DNA of 64,000 nucleotides from Beverwykella pulmonaria (taxonomy: Eukaryota > Ascomycota > Dothideomycetes > Pleosporales > Melanommataceae), in NCBI GenBank assembly GCA_001599595.1, contig BCHH01000002.1, forward strand, positions 3,899,546 through 3,963,545. The letters are read 5' to 3'. Within the stretch, counting starts at the first letter, position 1, and each line of letters opens with the position of its first letter. Positions 45,901 to 57,951 of the stretch are shown piece after piece. The notes under the pieces were generated by a model that worked only from the letters and a program-made list of their open reading frames with translations, searched no databases and was not told the origin of the DNA. Position numbers and translations under genes: made by a program.

Positions 45901-46339
45901 GGTGCTAATGATATAATAGAGCGAAAGAGTTGATGTACGCGGTTAAGAAAGGAGGGTTATATTGGGGGTTTGTGTGTAGGAATTAAGGTCGTGGTGTGGG
46001 CGCGGCAAAGTATGTGGAGGGAGAGAGAAGAGTGAAAGACACGATACTTACTCTTTGCGCACCTGGCAAACGCAACACAAGATCACTTGCACGCTGCATC
46101 GACTACATAAGAACAGTTGCAAACCTGACAAAGCTCATCACCTTGAGATGTTCCTGTATTCTAAGTATGCTCGCATTTATCATTGTGGTTGTGAAGTAGA
46201 GTACATATTCTAGTCCGTGCCATGCAAATATCCCATATGCAAACGCCGACGCTGCACATCACCACATGCTATTTGCCCTTGGCAATTAGAAATCTAAGTG
46301 TATGCAGGACGTAACCGTCTAACTGGGGGTGTCTTCCGC
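45901..46339. other. Intergenic: rec8 promoter and ubp6 3' flank
   Basis: Tandem spacing between the stop of ubp6 and the start of rec8, both on the minus strand. No other gene is visible; the first ~150 bases upstream of rec8 presumably carry its promoter. Confidence 0.5.
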
Positions 46340-48239
46340 TTACACCTTGCTCTCCTCTTCGATGGTGGCGAGGGGAACAGCGCGATAGAGGAGAATGAGG
46401 GCCGAGTGGCTTTGGCCTAGGAACTGTTAGCCAAAACGGGGAGAACTGAAGCGTGACATGCTTACCTCCACCAGACAGCGTCTGGATTCTCTCAGCATCG
46501 ACCTCGGAGACCTTGTCGTCGTTGAACCACCACCATTTGCCATCTTCCTCCTTCCGCTTGCCTGTGGCGGGATCCTTAGGACCCAGTTTTTTTACGAAGG
46601 ACGTGTAATGTCCACTGTCAGCGCTGGCACCTTGGTGCGTGATAACACCCCTCAGCTCATAGAGCCCGGTGTGGTTCGCACCCTCATCAGCAGTGAGCTT
46701 GGGGTCAACGAGCGCAAGAAGCTCCTTCTTTGCGGCCAAGATCGATGCCGCTCGCTCGGCCTCGAGCTGAGCTTCAGTCTTGTACTCCACATCTGGCATC
46801 TCAGTATCCTCCGTCTTCGCTTGAGCTGCCTTCTTTTTGTCTTCCTTCTTCTGAAGAGGCTCCTTGCTGGCAGGGGCTTCGACGTCATTCTCCTCGCCGG
46901 CTTTCATGCGCTTCTGCCGCTTGCGGGCACGCTCCACGTCCTCTTCCTCCTTCCTGATGTCTCGAATCTTATCCCTAACTGGAATGAGAAGCTTCTTCAG
47001 GTCCTCTGTGCAGAATTCAACAGCATCCAGCTCATTCGGGAAAGTAACCTTCCTCATGATCTTGGCCTTCTTGTTGGTCGTTCTCCTCCAATCGAAACGC
47101 ATAAAGTGTACAGGAAGGTATTTCGGCAGCCGTGATATGCGTGAGGTCTTTGTGTAGACGGCGTCGCGGCCCAGAACATCAGAGTGCTTTTCGATCTGCT
47201 CCTTTAAGCCCGCAGCCAGTCCGTCTCGGAGGTGGTTCGTCTCTGCATTGATGTGACAGTTGAGCTTAAAGAAGGTGTCGCCACTAATGATTGGCTCTTC
47301 TCCGCCTTCTTTGGCGGCGGGTTCGTCGCACTCCATTGACGATTCGAATTTGCCGGCCATGTACTTGTCGATGAAGGTTGTATCCTTGGCCTTGTTGTCT
47401 GCCTCGGAGTCGGCAGCGTTCGTAATCTTGAGCTTTTGCCGTAGTAGGGACACGATCTGCGACCACGCTTCCTCGGCGTCCTGCTGTGCGTAACCTTGCC
47501 CGTCCTTAGACTTTTGTGCGAACTGGGGGAAAGCGGTGCGCAGCGCATTTAGGAACATCAACGGCGGGAAGCCTTGCTGGGTTTCCGACATTTGTTGAAA
47601 GAGGTCGCGAAGGGATGCGGTGAGATCCATAGATGCGCCGAGGCCACCGAGACCGAACTGGCTGAGCTGGTTCGCGGAACTCGACTCTCCATTGCTTGCG
47701 TTTTGTTAAAATCAAATGTAGTAGTAGTCGAGGGTCATATCAAGCATACCTAGCAGCGTACCGCCCGAGCTCTTCCTGCAGCTCGGGGATGGACCGCAGG
47801 GTTTGCAGCGTGGAGTTCATGTAGCATGTGTTGCCTAAGTTCTGCAACCCCGCGGGTGTGGCCCCTTCGACCTGCGCGGCCTCTGCCTCTGTCATATCCT
47901 CCAAGAACCGGATCTTCTCCTTGGGCTTCTCGATGACGCTAGAGGTGTCGCCGGAGGGCGTGCCCATCATCATGATGGTCTGGTTGGGCTTCAGACCCAG
48001 CTTCGACATGTCGGCATCGTCCTTGAGTTGTCCACCCTTGACGAGGATCTTCTGGCGCTCTGGCTCGACCCCGGTAATGGAAAAGAGCTGGTATTTGAAT
48101 GTCTCGCCGTTGGAGGACGGGTCGACCTCAACCTCGTGCTTCTTGCCCTGGTGCTTCACGATAACTGCATTCGTCGGGGATTAGCAAAGCACCCCAAGCA
48201 GCGCGGGGAGGGTGATAACGCACCGGGTATTGAAGCCAT
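46340..48239 (-). CDS. ubp6: Ubiquitin C-terminal hydrolase Ubp6 (USP14 type)
   Basis: Proteasome-bound deubiquitinase that trims ubiquitin from substrates. Exons on the minus strand (48239-48224, 48164-47750, 47694-46466, 46416-46340) give 578 aa; the first exon is only 16 nt. An N-terminal ubiquitin-like domain (VIVKHQGKKHEVEV...LKPNQTIMMMG, residues ~6-75) would dock on the proteasome. The catalytic Cys is in QNLGNTCYMNSTLQTL (C119). AQQDAEEAW is the conserved Q-rich box. The His box is HQGASADSGHYTSFVK, followed by WWWFNDDKVSEV. The spliced C-terminus GGGQSHSALILLYRA completes the catalytic domain. A Lys/Glu-rich insert (about residues 360-420) separates the two halves. The gene shares a 297-bp promoter with ARPC4 and looks intact. 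Confidence 0.95.
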
Positions 48240-48536
48240 GACGAAGTAACCCAGACGACTTCAGGATATAGAAATGGAAAGTTTGTGGGTGCGTCGAGCG
48301 AGGAGGAGGATTAAATGGTGGATCGTGGAGGCAAAATGCAGTCGATGATAAACCACAGAATCATGTAAGTTGCTGAAGCGACGCCAAGCCAGATCCCTGT
48401 CGGCGGCCCGCAGCTTCACCGACCCCACCACGAGGCTCTGCCATCACCAAACTACTGAATATTGGCATGGCATAGCCGTATACGCCCAATTACCGCTTCA
48501 TCTTCGACTCCCGGGCGCCCTCTAGCTCTCCCTACG
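48240..48536. promoter_or_regulatory. Bidirectional promoter between ubp6 and ARPC4
   Basis: 297 bp separate the two divergent start codons, so the core promoters and 5' leaders of both genes must lie here. I see no clear TATA box; the region is mixed in composition with GC-rich patches near 48400-48430. Confidence 0.6.
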
Positions 48537-49251
48537 ATGGTAACTCTTTCCAGGAACCCCGAAGCCAAAGAACACGGCAATGCTGACGCCTACAGTCTCA
48601 ATCGCTGCGCCCATACCTCCAATGCGTGCGCTCATCGCTCACAGCCGCCTTGTCCCTCTCGAACTTTGCGTCCCAGGCTTCCGAAAGGCACAATGTACCC
48701 GAGATTGAAGCCGCTAGCTGCCCGGAAGTGCTCCTCAACCCCCTCACCGTGTCGCGAAATGAGAATGAGAAGGTCTTCATTGAGCCCAGCATCAACAGCG
48801 TGCGGATTAGCATACGGATAAAACAGGCAGACGAGATAGAGCACATCTTGGTACACAAATTCACGCGCTTCTTGACACAGCGAGCCGAGGCCTTCTTCAT
48901 CCTGAGGAGGAAGCCGGTGAAGGTATGTGCATGGCATAGCATATACCAACGTGGAGAACGCTCATATTCCTAGGGTTATGACATTTCGTTCCTGGTCACC
49001 AACTTCCATACCGAAGAGATGCTGAAGCACAAGCTGGTCGACTTCATCATCCAGTTCATGGAGGAGGTCGATAAGGAAATATCGGAGATGAAGCTCTTCG
49101 TAAGCATGCCTGACGGTTGAAATCAATTGGAAACTAACACTGTGCAGCTGAATGCAAGAGCTCGTTTCGTGGCCGAGTCTTTCCTTACGCCGGTATGCCC
49201 CCTACCTCCTCCTACTTCGTTAGCGTGCTAATCGTGTCCTAGTTCGATTGA
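48537..49251 (+). CDS. ARPC4: Arp2/3 complex subunit 4 (ARPC4/Arc19)
   Basis: 20-kDa core subunit of the Arp2/3 complex, which nucleates branched actin filaments. Five exons: 48537-48539, 48596-48922, 48974-49099, 49148-49192 and 49243-49251. They give 169 aa, the family's standard length. The first exon is just the ATG, followed at once by GTAACT; the last exon is FD plus the stop. Family sequence runs unbroken through the joins: [114 protein letters not shown]. The model is convincing because every splice restores a highly conserved protein. Confidence 0.95.
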
Positions 49252-50259
49252 GATAGCACTCGGATGATCAACTGATGAATTACATCGAGCGCGGGATTTT
49301 GGAGCGTAGTCTTGCCGATGGTGGGCACTAGAAAGACGACGATTCTTATTCAAAATCTGTCTGCGAGCTCATCATATTAAGCACTATTCTCAGGTAGTGT
49401 AGAAATGATACCTGGTAATCGACCAAGACAAGTCCTTTCAATCGACAGGGAGAAGAATCCACTCATGGCCCAGACATATAGTTCCAGGCCCTTCTCCCAG
49501 TGACCATGTCTTCGTTGTTGTGAATGTCAACTTTTAACACGCTGCATCCTCGGGAATATATTCTTCCCTCTACAATATATGCACAAATTTAGTGACCATC
49601 ATACACTGGGAAACCAATTTTCAATTGTGTCTTTTTTATTTTATTTCCATGCGCTCTTCATGCTATGAACATCCTATGCGTTCATGTATTGGGCGCACAG
49701 GGGGTCACAACAAGAGGTGAATTGTTCCTACACTGCACTAGAGGAGAAGGAGCCATATTCTTCGTGTCCCCGTCAAGATATTTGGTGCTCAGTTGTTCCG
49801 TTGTCGGTCCGACTTTTCGGCAGGATAAAAGGGGAAAGGCGCATCACCTCACGTGAGGCGGGGCTGTATAGAGTTCCCCGCGGGTAACCGTCATGGAAGA
49901 CTATTTGCTTGCGGTCTGAAGAATTAGGTTGAGGACAGCCCACCAAAGACCAGTTTCTAGAGGTCTAGATGCTGGGAGATAGATCTCATGAGCGCCTAGC
50001 CTGCGCTTAAAAGACGCGGCGTTGAGCGGAAGAAGTTTTGCGACTCTGCGACCTCCGGTACGGCTGCCGATCAACACACGGTCGGTCGGTGGGAAAGCGC
50101 GACCTCGGCTATCCGCACGACAGCACAGTGTGCGAGCTCTACTTCTGCATTATTTTGTTCCAGTGCCCCATTACACCTCAAACACACGCGTACGACACCT
50201 GCTTTCCTCCTCCAGAGCTGCATTGAAGGTCTCCAGGCACGACAGAAGCTAATTTGATC
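49252..50259. other. Intergenic, no gene recognised
   Basis: 1.0 kb between ARPC4 and the 2-methylcitrate dehydratase gene. The last ~250 bases, GC-rich with CACACGCG motifs, probably form the promoter and leader of the latter. Nothing else is evident. Confidence 0.5.
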
Positions 50260-52078
50260 ATGTCGGCCATCAGTCGCAACCTTTGCAGCGCCGCCTCACG
50301 CACACTCCGACAGCGTTCCAGCATCACCTGTAGAGCAATCAGGCCAATCGCCCTCAGAGCCGCCTCCTCCACCCCAATCGCTACCCGTGCTGCTGTTGCA
50401 GCTCCCTTCTCCACCATGTCAGCCCTCAAGAGCAGTGCCCCGCCGGTCCCCAGCAAGCGGGAGTACGACCCCGAGATCAAGGACATGGCCAGCTATATCC
50501 ACAATACGCCTATCAACTCTGAGCTCGCGGTATGGCTGCTCCCTTCCACTTCCCACCAGCGGCTGTCATGGCTAATCTGGCGTCTTTGTAGTTCGACACT
50601 GCCCGCTGGGTTTTCATCGACACGCTGGGCTGCGGCCTCAAGGCGTTGGAGTTCGAGCAATGCAGGAACATTCTGGGCCCCATCGTCGAGGGCACCGTCG
50701 TCCCGAACGGCACAAAGGTCCCTGGTACCAACTACCAGCTCGACCCTGTGAATGGCGCATTCAACATTGGCGCTATGATTCGATGGCTGGACTTCAACGA
50801 CTGCTGGTTGGCTGCCGAGTGGGGCCACCCTTCAGACAACCTGGGTGCGATCCTCGCAACTGCTGACTGGATCTCGCGGACAAACAGAGCTGGAGGCAAG
50901 CTTGGCAACGGCAAGATCCTCAAGGTCAGGGATGTGCTGGAGGCCATGATCAGGGCACACGAGATCCAGGGCTGCTTGGCTTTGGAGAATTCGTTCAATA
51001 AGGTTGGGCTCGACCATGTTGTTCTGGTCAAGGTCGCCTCCACGGCAGTAGTGGCCAAAATGCTGGGCCTGAACGAGGCTCAGACTCGTGATGCCATCTC
51101 GCAGGCGTGGGTTGACGGCCAGGCGATGCGTACCTACAGGCACTCCCCCAACACCATGTCCCGAAAATCGTGGGCTGCTGGTGATGCTTGCCAGACGGCC
51201 GTAAACCTCGTTCTCAAGGTGCTCAAGGGCGAGCCGGGCCTTCCCACTGTTCTCTCAGCCCCGACATGGGGCTTCTACGACGTGAACTTTGGTGGCAAGC
51301 CCTTCCAGTTCCAGAGGCCGTATGGCAGCTACGTCATGGAGAACGTCCTGTTCAAGGTGTCCTATCCTGGTGGGTCATGTCTGGAATCATTTGGTGAGAC
51401 GTACGCTGATCTTCCTTGCAGCCGAATTCCACTCGCAGACCGCCGTCGAGGCTGCCCAGCGCCTGAACAAGAAACTTAAGGCAATGGGCAAGTCGGCTGA
51501 GGATATCGAAAGCGTTGTTAACCGGACGCACGAAGCCTGCATCCGCATTATTGACAAGCAATTCAAGCCCATGGAGAACTTTGCTGACCGTGACCACTGC
51601 GTTCAGGTAAGCCTGACCCCCGGGCGGTGTTACAACGTAACTGGCGACTGACAATAGATCACAGTACATGGTTTCAACCATGTTTGTCTTCAACCGCCTG
51701 GAGGCCACAGACTATCCTGATGACAGCGAGGCAGCCACCTCGCAACTCGTCGAGTCTCTCAGGCAACGCATCTCCTGCGTAGAAGACCCGCAGTTCACTG
51801 CTGATTACCACGACCCCGAGAAGCGCACTATTTCCAACGCTCTCACTGTGACTCTCAAAGACGGAACCGTCCTTGATGAAGAGGTTGTCGAGGCTCCACT
51901 GGGCCACCGACTGCGACGAGAGGAAGCCAAGCCTGAGATCCTCGCCAAGTACAAGAACCATCTCGGACCGCACTATCCGGCAGAACACGTCGAAAAGCTT
52001 GTAGCCTTGGGCCAGGATGCAAAGACACTGGACGCGATGGACGTTGACAAATACGTCGATCTCTATGTGAAAAATTAA
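50260..52078 (+). CDS. prpD: 2-methylcitrate dehydratase, mitochondrial (MmgE/PrpD family)
   Basis: Dehydrates 2-methylcitrate to 2-methyl-cis-aconitate in the methylcitrate cycle, which detoxifies propionyl-CoA. Exons 50260-50529, 50592-51369, 51422-51606 and 51665-52078 give 548 aa, with introns of 52-62 nt. The first ~60 residues are rich in Arg/Ser/Ala with almost no acids ([15 protein letters not shown]...), a mitochondrial presequence. The mature part shows the PrpD hallmarks [43 protein letters not shown] and THHRA-like [18 protein letters not shown], then [27 protein letters not shown] and the C-terminal lid with [13 protein letters not shown]. The start at 50260 is the ATG of the presequence. 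No methylcitrate synthase or lyase gene is adjacent. Confidence 0.93.
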
Positions 52079-53060
52079 ATGTTAGCTTTGGAGTCCTAGG
52101 TAGATTAAAGAGACTGGTGCTTTTTCATGTGCTTAGCCTCCGGCACTTACCTCAATACCCATGTTCGCTAATGCTCCCCAGATTTAGTCGACCGTCTCAA
52201 GCTTCATATCCCTGATCTTAGCGAATCCCTGTCGATGTTTATTTGTTTGTCACACGAGATCGCATGTGGGGCCGTTTGTGACTGGACATCGAAGCTATTT
52301 GATTTCTTCTATTTTCCCGACGATATCCGCGTGATAACCGCAATTTCGGATTGATGATATAATGGTGACACAGACATATTGATCGTCCTACGGTGGTCTT
52401 TTATCAGCCCAGAGTAATCGACGGTTCAAACTGGAGGGCGCCATCGTATGTTGAGGCTGCGGCCAGGCTGTACTGCGCGTTCCCAGGTATAGTGTTCTGG
52501 TCTCGTCCAGTCCAGCAATTCTCGTGGGAGACCAAGGGAACTAATTTGTATATACGGGGCTTGGTTGTATGCACTAGAAAGATCTATGCATCGAAACACG
52601 TTGTTGCGGCATTGGTAAGGTGTTCCAATATTCGGCGCAAAGTACCGACAGAAATGAGCCGTTCCAGGTTCGATTTCCCCGTGGGGTAGCGTTGGCTCTC
52701 TCTACTAGTCCGGGGTACGTTGTCCGTATAGGAATGCCCAAGCTCGAACGGTGTGCCGCCTGGACTAATGGCAGGTAGTGGCGTGTTAGGTGTCGTCGTC
52801 GTGCCACCGTCAAACTCGCCTGGTCAGATTGGAATTGCGGAGGATGCCAATACTCTGAAATGAAGAGTGGGAAGAAAGGATGCAAAGGAGGCAGCTTCAA
52901 ATGACACAACCGTACATGGGCGGCGGTCCCTGATAAGTACTTCACTAGCCGCTTGGTTTGTTTTGCTCCTCCAGTTCTAGCCACGAAGATTACCAACTTC
53001 TTCTCAAGGACCTTGATCTAGAGCTATCCCGCTTACGTACCCCAACCCTTTGGAGTCCAC
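52079..53060. other. Intergenic, no gene recognised
   Basis: 3' flank of the dehydratase gene and promoter of the ferric reductase. A tRNA-like T-loop string near 52668 was examined and rejected. Confidence 0.5.
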
Positions 53061-55863
53061 ATGATGCCACCAAGTCCCACGGATCAGATTTACGCACTAG
53101 GGTCGTCAACTCCTGTGCCAACAAGTGTTGAGGATCTCAGCATCTCAGATCTTCGCTGCTCGAATGCTTCCTGTAGAGCCTTCCGAGAGGGTTTTGCTGA
53201 CGATGAAAGGAGGACGCCACTATTGAAGTTGCTGGAATATGGCACATGGACAGTCTGGTTTTACTCATTCTGGATACTGCTCTTCACAGCCATTTACGTG
53301 TCGGGCGTACTACACGACCGAATACGTCGCTTGAAGAGATTACCACGACAGCGGCCATCACTAAAGGACAAAGGCATTGCCTTCATTCGCTTCTGCGTGT
53401 ACCGACAACCCAACAACAGCTTCTCGAGAGTTATTGGACTTCGACAAATATCCTATGGGACGCTCGCCCTTCTCGCATTTTCAACAATCTTTTTCGCTAT
53501 TCTGCCATGGCCACAGCATCGATACCTCCGAGCACATTTCAGATTTGGTTCTCCACCTCTCTCGGTACGATGCGCCATGATCATTTCCGCCCTGACGCCT
53601 CTGACGGTAGCTCTGGCCGGAAAGGTTAATATTCTCACTTGGGCTACAGGAGTCGGGTATGCGAAGTTGAATGTTTACCATCGCTATGTTTCGTATGTAA
53701 TATTTTGTCTGGCTACCGTTCACACTGTGAGTCCTCTGCACTCTTTTTCAGACACACCTTGCCACATCCTCTGGAGCATTCTTCTCTCTGGTCTGTGCCT
53801 CAGGACGATGTAAGGCCAAATGATTTTCACCATCATTCGGCAGAACTGCACAGCTATCCGCGACTAACATTTTTCAGGTACCACATCTTATCGCCCCTGT
53901 GCAAGACGGTGGCTGGAGTATGCTCAACAAGCTCTACGCAGATGAGAAGCGCGAGCTTTCCGGAACCCCATTATACTTTGCGACATTCGGGCTTGCATTT
54001 TTTTCGATACCCTGGATTAGGAGACGGTTTTTCGAGGCTTTCAAATACGTTCATATCTTCTTGGGAGTATCGTATATTGGTCTGTTTTGGTGGCATATCT
54101 GGGGGGAGTACATGAGCGTAAGTATTCTGCACGTTATTGCCTCCGAGCCGAAGCTAATTGTCGTCTTCAGCCTTACTACATCTACGCCACGATTGCTGTT
54201 TTTTTCTTCTCTAATATGATTCGCATCGTTCACCGACACCACAATCTGAGATCTTTCTCGAATCTCAAGGGGTTCCCGACTACACTTACCTATCATCACG
54301 GCAACACAATACGAGTTGCCATTGAAGTTCCCAAGTCTCTAAAATGGAAACCCGGACAACATGCGTTCCTTCGCATGCTGAGCATTAGCAGAATGGGAAA
54401 CCATCCATTCACCATGGCGAACATCCCTGCGTTTGAGAAAGAAGGAAGTACTCATGAGATGGTGTTCCTCATTCGACGACGAAGGGGCTTCACCAAAAAG
54501 CTTTTCGAATGCGAGCAAGGGCTGGCAGAAGACTCAGATATCGAAAAGCCTGCCTACAGCTTCGACCTAGAGAGATCCAAGGTGGTCAACCTAGGGAAAG
54601 CTCAAGTTTTAGAGCTTGAAACGGAAGAGTTCGTCAACAAGGAGAAGAACACTGAGCACATCGAAAATGACAAAGCTACCACAGTCGCCGACGCAATCAC
54701 GGTATCAGAACAGGAAGTCATCAACTTATCGTCACCCGTCTCCTCCTCGTTTCCTCTCGGCGTGATGCCACCCACTTCTCCGACACTCAAACACCAATCG
54801 TCCACCTCGTCCTTCCCTTCACGTGACGAAATTACAGAAGCCAAACTGCAATCCATCGCCCAGAAACCTGCAGGTATTCGCACAACGACTCTCTCTTTTT
54901 CACAAACGACCCCTCCCACTTTGTTTCGAACAAGCGAGGCTACCAACCGACGTTCATCAGTCGCCTCCCTACCACCGGTCGACGACATTACTGAAGCAAC
55001 GCTCCTCTCTATCGCCCAAAAGCGCGGTCGCCAATCCGAGCTCCGCACCATTGTCGACGGGCCGTACGGTACGCACCATCGAGCCATTCATCAAATCTAC
55101 GACACCGTCCTCTGCATCGCAGGCGGGTGTGGCATTACTGCTACGCTACCTCACGTCCTCGATCTCACGCAGCGTTTACGGCACCAGAAGAAAGATGAGA
55201 TACTTGCGACGCGCCGCATCCATCTCGTGTGGATCGTTCGCGACGAGGAATGGATATCCTGGATCTCGCGCGAGCTCAACACAGCAATCCGCAATATTCG
55301 TGAGCATCCTTCGCCTAACGCTTGCAATTTCACCGTCGATGTGTTTGTCACGAGGTCTGCGGCATCAGCCGAGTCGGCGAATTTGAGCGAGGATGAACTC
55401 GATCCCCTGAGTCCAATTTCTCCCAACGGTCAGAAGGCCTCAGAGAGGATTTTCGACTCCTTGGATATCTCAGAGAAGGGTGTAGGCTCGCTACCGTCGA
55501 GGCCTAGGCCTGTGCTGAAGAGACTCAATGGTGGAAGAGGATTATTCGATGATGAGGCAACTTTTGGGATTGAACGGGGCGAAGGGAGTAAGAGCCAGGG
55601 CGTGAGTGTTGCGATGCACTATTGTCGGCCGATGATGAAGGATCTTGTGGAGGGGTATTTGGGTGGGGATAGGGTTATGGTGATGGGTAAGTCGTCACCT
55701 TACTCTTCATATGTTGTAAAGCGCATTGCTAACATGTGTGACAGGATGCGGTCCTCCTTCTCTATCAGCTGAGCTGGCGAATACGGTGGCAGACCTTCAG
55801 AGACGGGTGTGGAAGGGTGAGATGAGGGAGGTTAAGCTTGAAACGGAGACGTTTAGTTGGTGA
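53061..55863 (+). CDS. Ferric-chelate reductase (FRE family transmembrane flavocytochrome)
   Basis: Plasma-membrane oxidoreductase that passes electrons from cytosolic NADPH via FAD and two haems to external ferric (or cupric) chelates before metal uptake. Exons 53061-53726, 53878-54117, 54171-55686 and 55745-55863 give 846 aa; the first intron is long (151 nt). The haem ligands are two bis-His pairs: H207/H221 (YHRYVSY...TVHT) and H281/H295 (KYVHIF...FWWHIW), each spaced by 13 residues. HPFTMAN (380-386) binds FAD; AGGCGIT (about 619-625) and the C-terminal GCGPPSLS bind NADPH. About 200 residues between the FAD and NADPH motifs are low-complexity linker with an internal duplication (see findings). 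No iron transporter or multicopper oxidase gene is adjacent. Some FRE proteins are vacuolar; location is inferred. Confidence 0.93.
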
Positions 55864-56529
55864 TGCGCTCTTCATTCATCATTCATCTTGATCTAACAGC
55901 GCTTTTGTGAGCTACAAAAGGCCGACCTTCTTGCTGCTGTAGTTTGAAGGCTTATATATAGTTGTTCACTGACAACTTTGTGATTTTTCCTGCATAATTG
56001 TAATGTTGCATACCAGTTTGGCATATTCAAAGGAGCACTGGAGCGCGGAAACCTGAATAGGAGTATAGGTGTTGGTACTCATTGATGGGGCTGGAGGCAA
56101 GAAATCAGTTTTCAGCATACTTCAGGAGACATCCAAGTGTGCTTTGTTCATTCAATGGTAGTAATTCTTCTATTTGCCCACTATTGTTCTCGTTCACGTT
56201 CTCTCATCGTCTGCTAGCGAAAATCTCCTCAATACCAACCAACCTGTTGCTCCACATGCCTCACATCTCAAGTCTCGAGCCCCACAAGCGTCAGAGTCTC
56301 ACGATCACTTGTGTCAACACACCTCCTTAACCCTAAACTACAACATTCTGCCTCGCATATTGGAAATCGTGGTTCAACCCACTCTCACCTGATATCGCAC
56401 GAGAGCAAACATCATACGATTATCCCAACTTAATAACACCGCTTGGTATAGGGCCCTGTATATTACCGGAAGAAGCAGGCGACGTCTGAATTATCGGTGT
56501 AGGAAATCGGTCGTAATGGCACTAGGAGG

Positions 56530-56559
56530 GGGGTTGGGGTTGGGGTTGGGGTTGGGGTT
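56530..56559. repeat. (GGGGTT)5 microsatellite
   Basis: Five uninterrupted copies of GGGGTT following a run of G. It differs from the TTAGGG telomere repeat usual in filamentous fungi, so it is best treated as a simple repeat. The G-rich strand could fold into a G-quadruplex. Confidence 0.85.
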
Positions 56560-57059
56560 ATAGTGGGTAATTTATTCTCGGAAGGGTAGTTCTTGATTGG
56601 GGATGTGAGGTTATGAGAGTGGCGTGCTGGGTCGAGGGTTTAGGCTTAGTGAACAAGAGAGAGAGGGACACGTGGGATAGTAAGGGGATGGGTTCTGGAA
56701 GGTTGGCATTTCTTTCCCTCTACTATGCAGCTACGGTTCTTTATTTACGTAAAGCATGATCTACGGTTTATGTTGCTTCAATGGTATGCGCTTCAAACCG
56801 CCCTCGCAGATGATAGGAAGGGGTTGTGGTAAGACACATTTGTGCCTGCACATCCCCTTTCTAGTTCACCTTTGCCATCCAAGGCCTGACTTGATGGCTT
56901 AGATTTGATGAGGAAACGAGGTTCCATCTTCCAACACTTCCTCTTGGTAGGTATTTATGACCGGCCGAGAATGAGCTGTTCTATCCATCATCAACGTCAT
57001 CATCATCGCAGTCTATGCTCCTTCAATGTGCTCTATTAACTAAAAACCTATTTGATTGT

Positions 57060-57123
57060 AGTCTCATATTGTAGTCTCACATTATATAGTCTCACATTAT
57101 AGTCTCACATTATAGTCTCACAT
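57060..57123. repeat. Short tandem repeat, unit TAGTCTCACATTA
   Basis: About five imperfect copies of a 13-14 base unit, differing by a few inserted bases (for example ATTATATAG in one copy). Non-coding. Confidence 0.85.
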
Positions 57124-57951
57124 CTCGTTCGGGACATATATGACTTTGCAATGCAGCATTGAGAGTCGAGAGATGAGGTCGGATAATACGAAGACAGTTC
57201 GCACTCGAAGAAGGAGCGTCCAGGCAGACGAACTGATCATGAGATACCTGATGTAAGACTTGGAACGGCGGAGTAGACCAAAGCTGGGGAGCATATTGCC
57301 TGAAACTGAACGGAATGCAAGCCGAAGAAGTCCAAGTCGAGATATTCTACTTCTCAAACGCCGCAGCCGGAACCTCCCGGTTTCGAGCCTCTGTCTTCGT
57401 CTCAACCACGTCGTCTCCGGTTCTTCCAGCGCGAAAAACCCAAGTCTCAATGTGCGCAAGAATGTTGCGCCCCCAAGAGAGTGCGGCACAGCACCTCTAA
57501 ATAAACACAATTCTCTTCGCATCTTCCCTATTTATCTTGGCGGTTAGGCTGCTCTGGGCGCTTGTACCACAAGCGCCCGGCAACTGGTCTCCCGAGCTCA
57601 GCGCGCGGCCCACGTGCGTCTCAAACCCATGTGAAACGCAACGCAGCTAAAAACGGTCACGTTTAGGCGGGCGCTTGGTTTGCCATGGGAAGGGGGCGGT
57701 TTGGGGCCGGGTAATTGAGGCTGTGTGGCGGTGATGGGAAACGACTTGTGTGCCTGGGGTAAAGGGAGGGGTGTTGCATAGGATATAAGGGCCTGGGGCT
57801 GTCAGGTTTGGGTTGGACTGACAAGCTGGGAGGTCAGATTTTGATCGAGAGTTTTGCATTGTGTTTCTTTTTGTTCTGTTCTGTTCTGTTTAATTCCAAT
57901 CCAAAAGCGAGCCTTGGAACGGTTATTTTCTCTTATACCCGCCTATTCGCA

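Larger units (their letters stand above)
55864..57951. other. 2-kb intergenic region with simple repeats
   Basis: No gene recognised. It contains a five-copy GGGGTT run at about 56530-56559 and about five copies of a TAGTCTCACATTA unit at 57060-57123. Both strands of 57118-57547 are open, but the translations are Arg/Leu/Ser-rich in every frame with no motif, so I do not call a gene. The end of the region is the promoter and leader of the PEBP-like gene. Confidence 0.45.

Noticed and set aside
46458..47135. Plus-strand open frame of 225 codons inside ubp6
   Set aside because: It lies antisense to a conserved deubiquitinase exon and encodes a Leu/Ser-rich sequence without recognisable features.
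52660..52690. tRNA-like T-loop string GGTTCGATTTCC
   Set aside because: The loop is one base too long for a T-arm, the flanking stem does not pair, and no acceptor, D-arm or anticodon arm can be built around it.
56530..56559. Interstitial telomere repeat
   Set aside because: The unit is GGGGTT, not the TTAGGG expected in filamentous ascomycetes, and only five copies are present.
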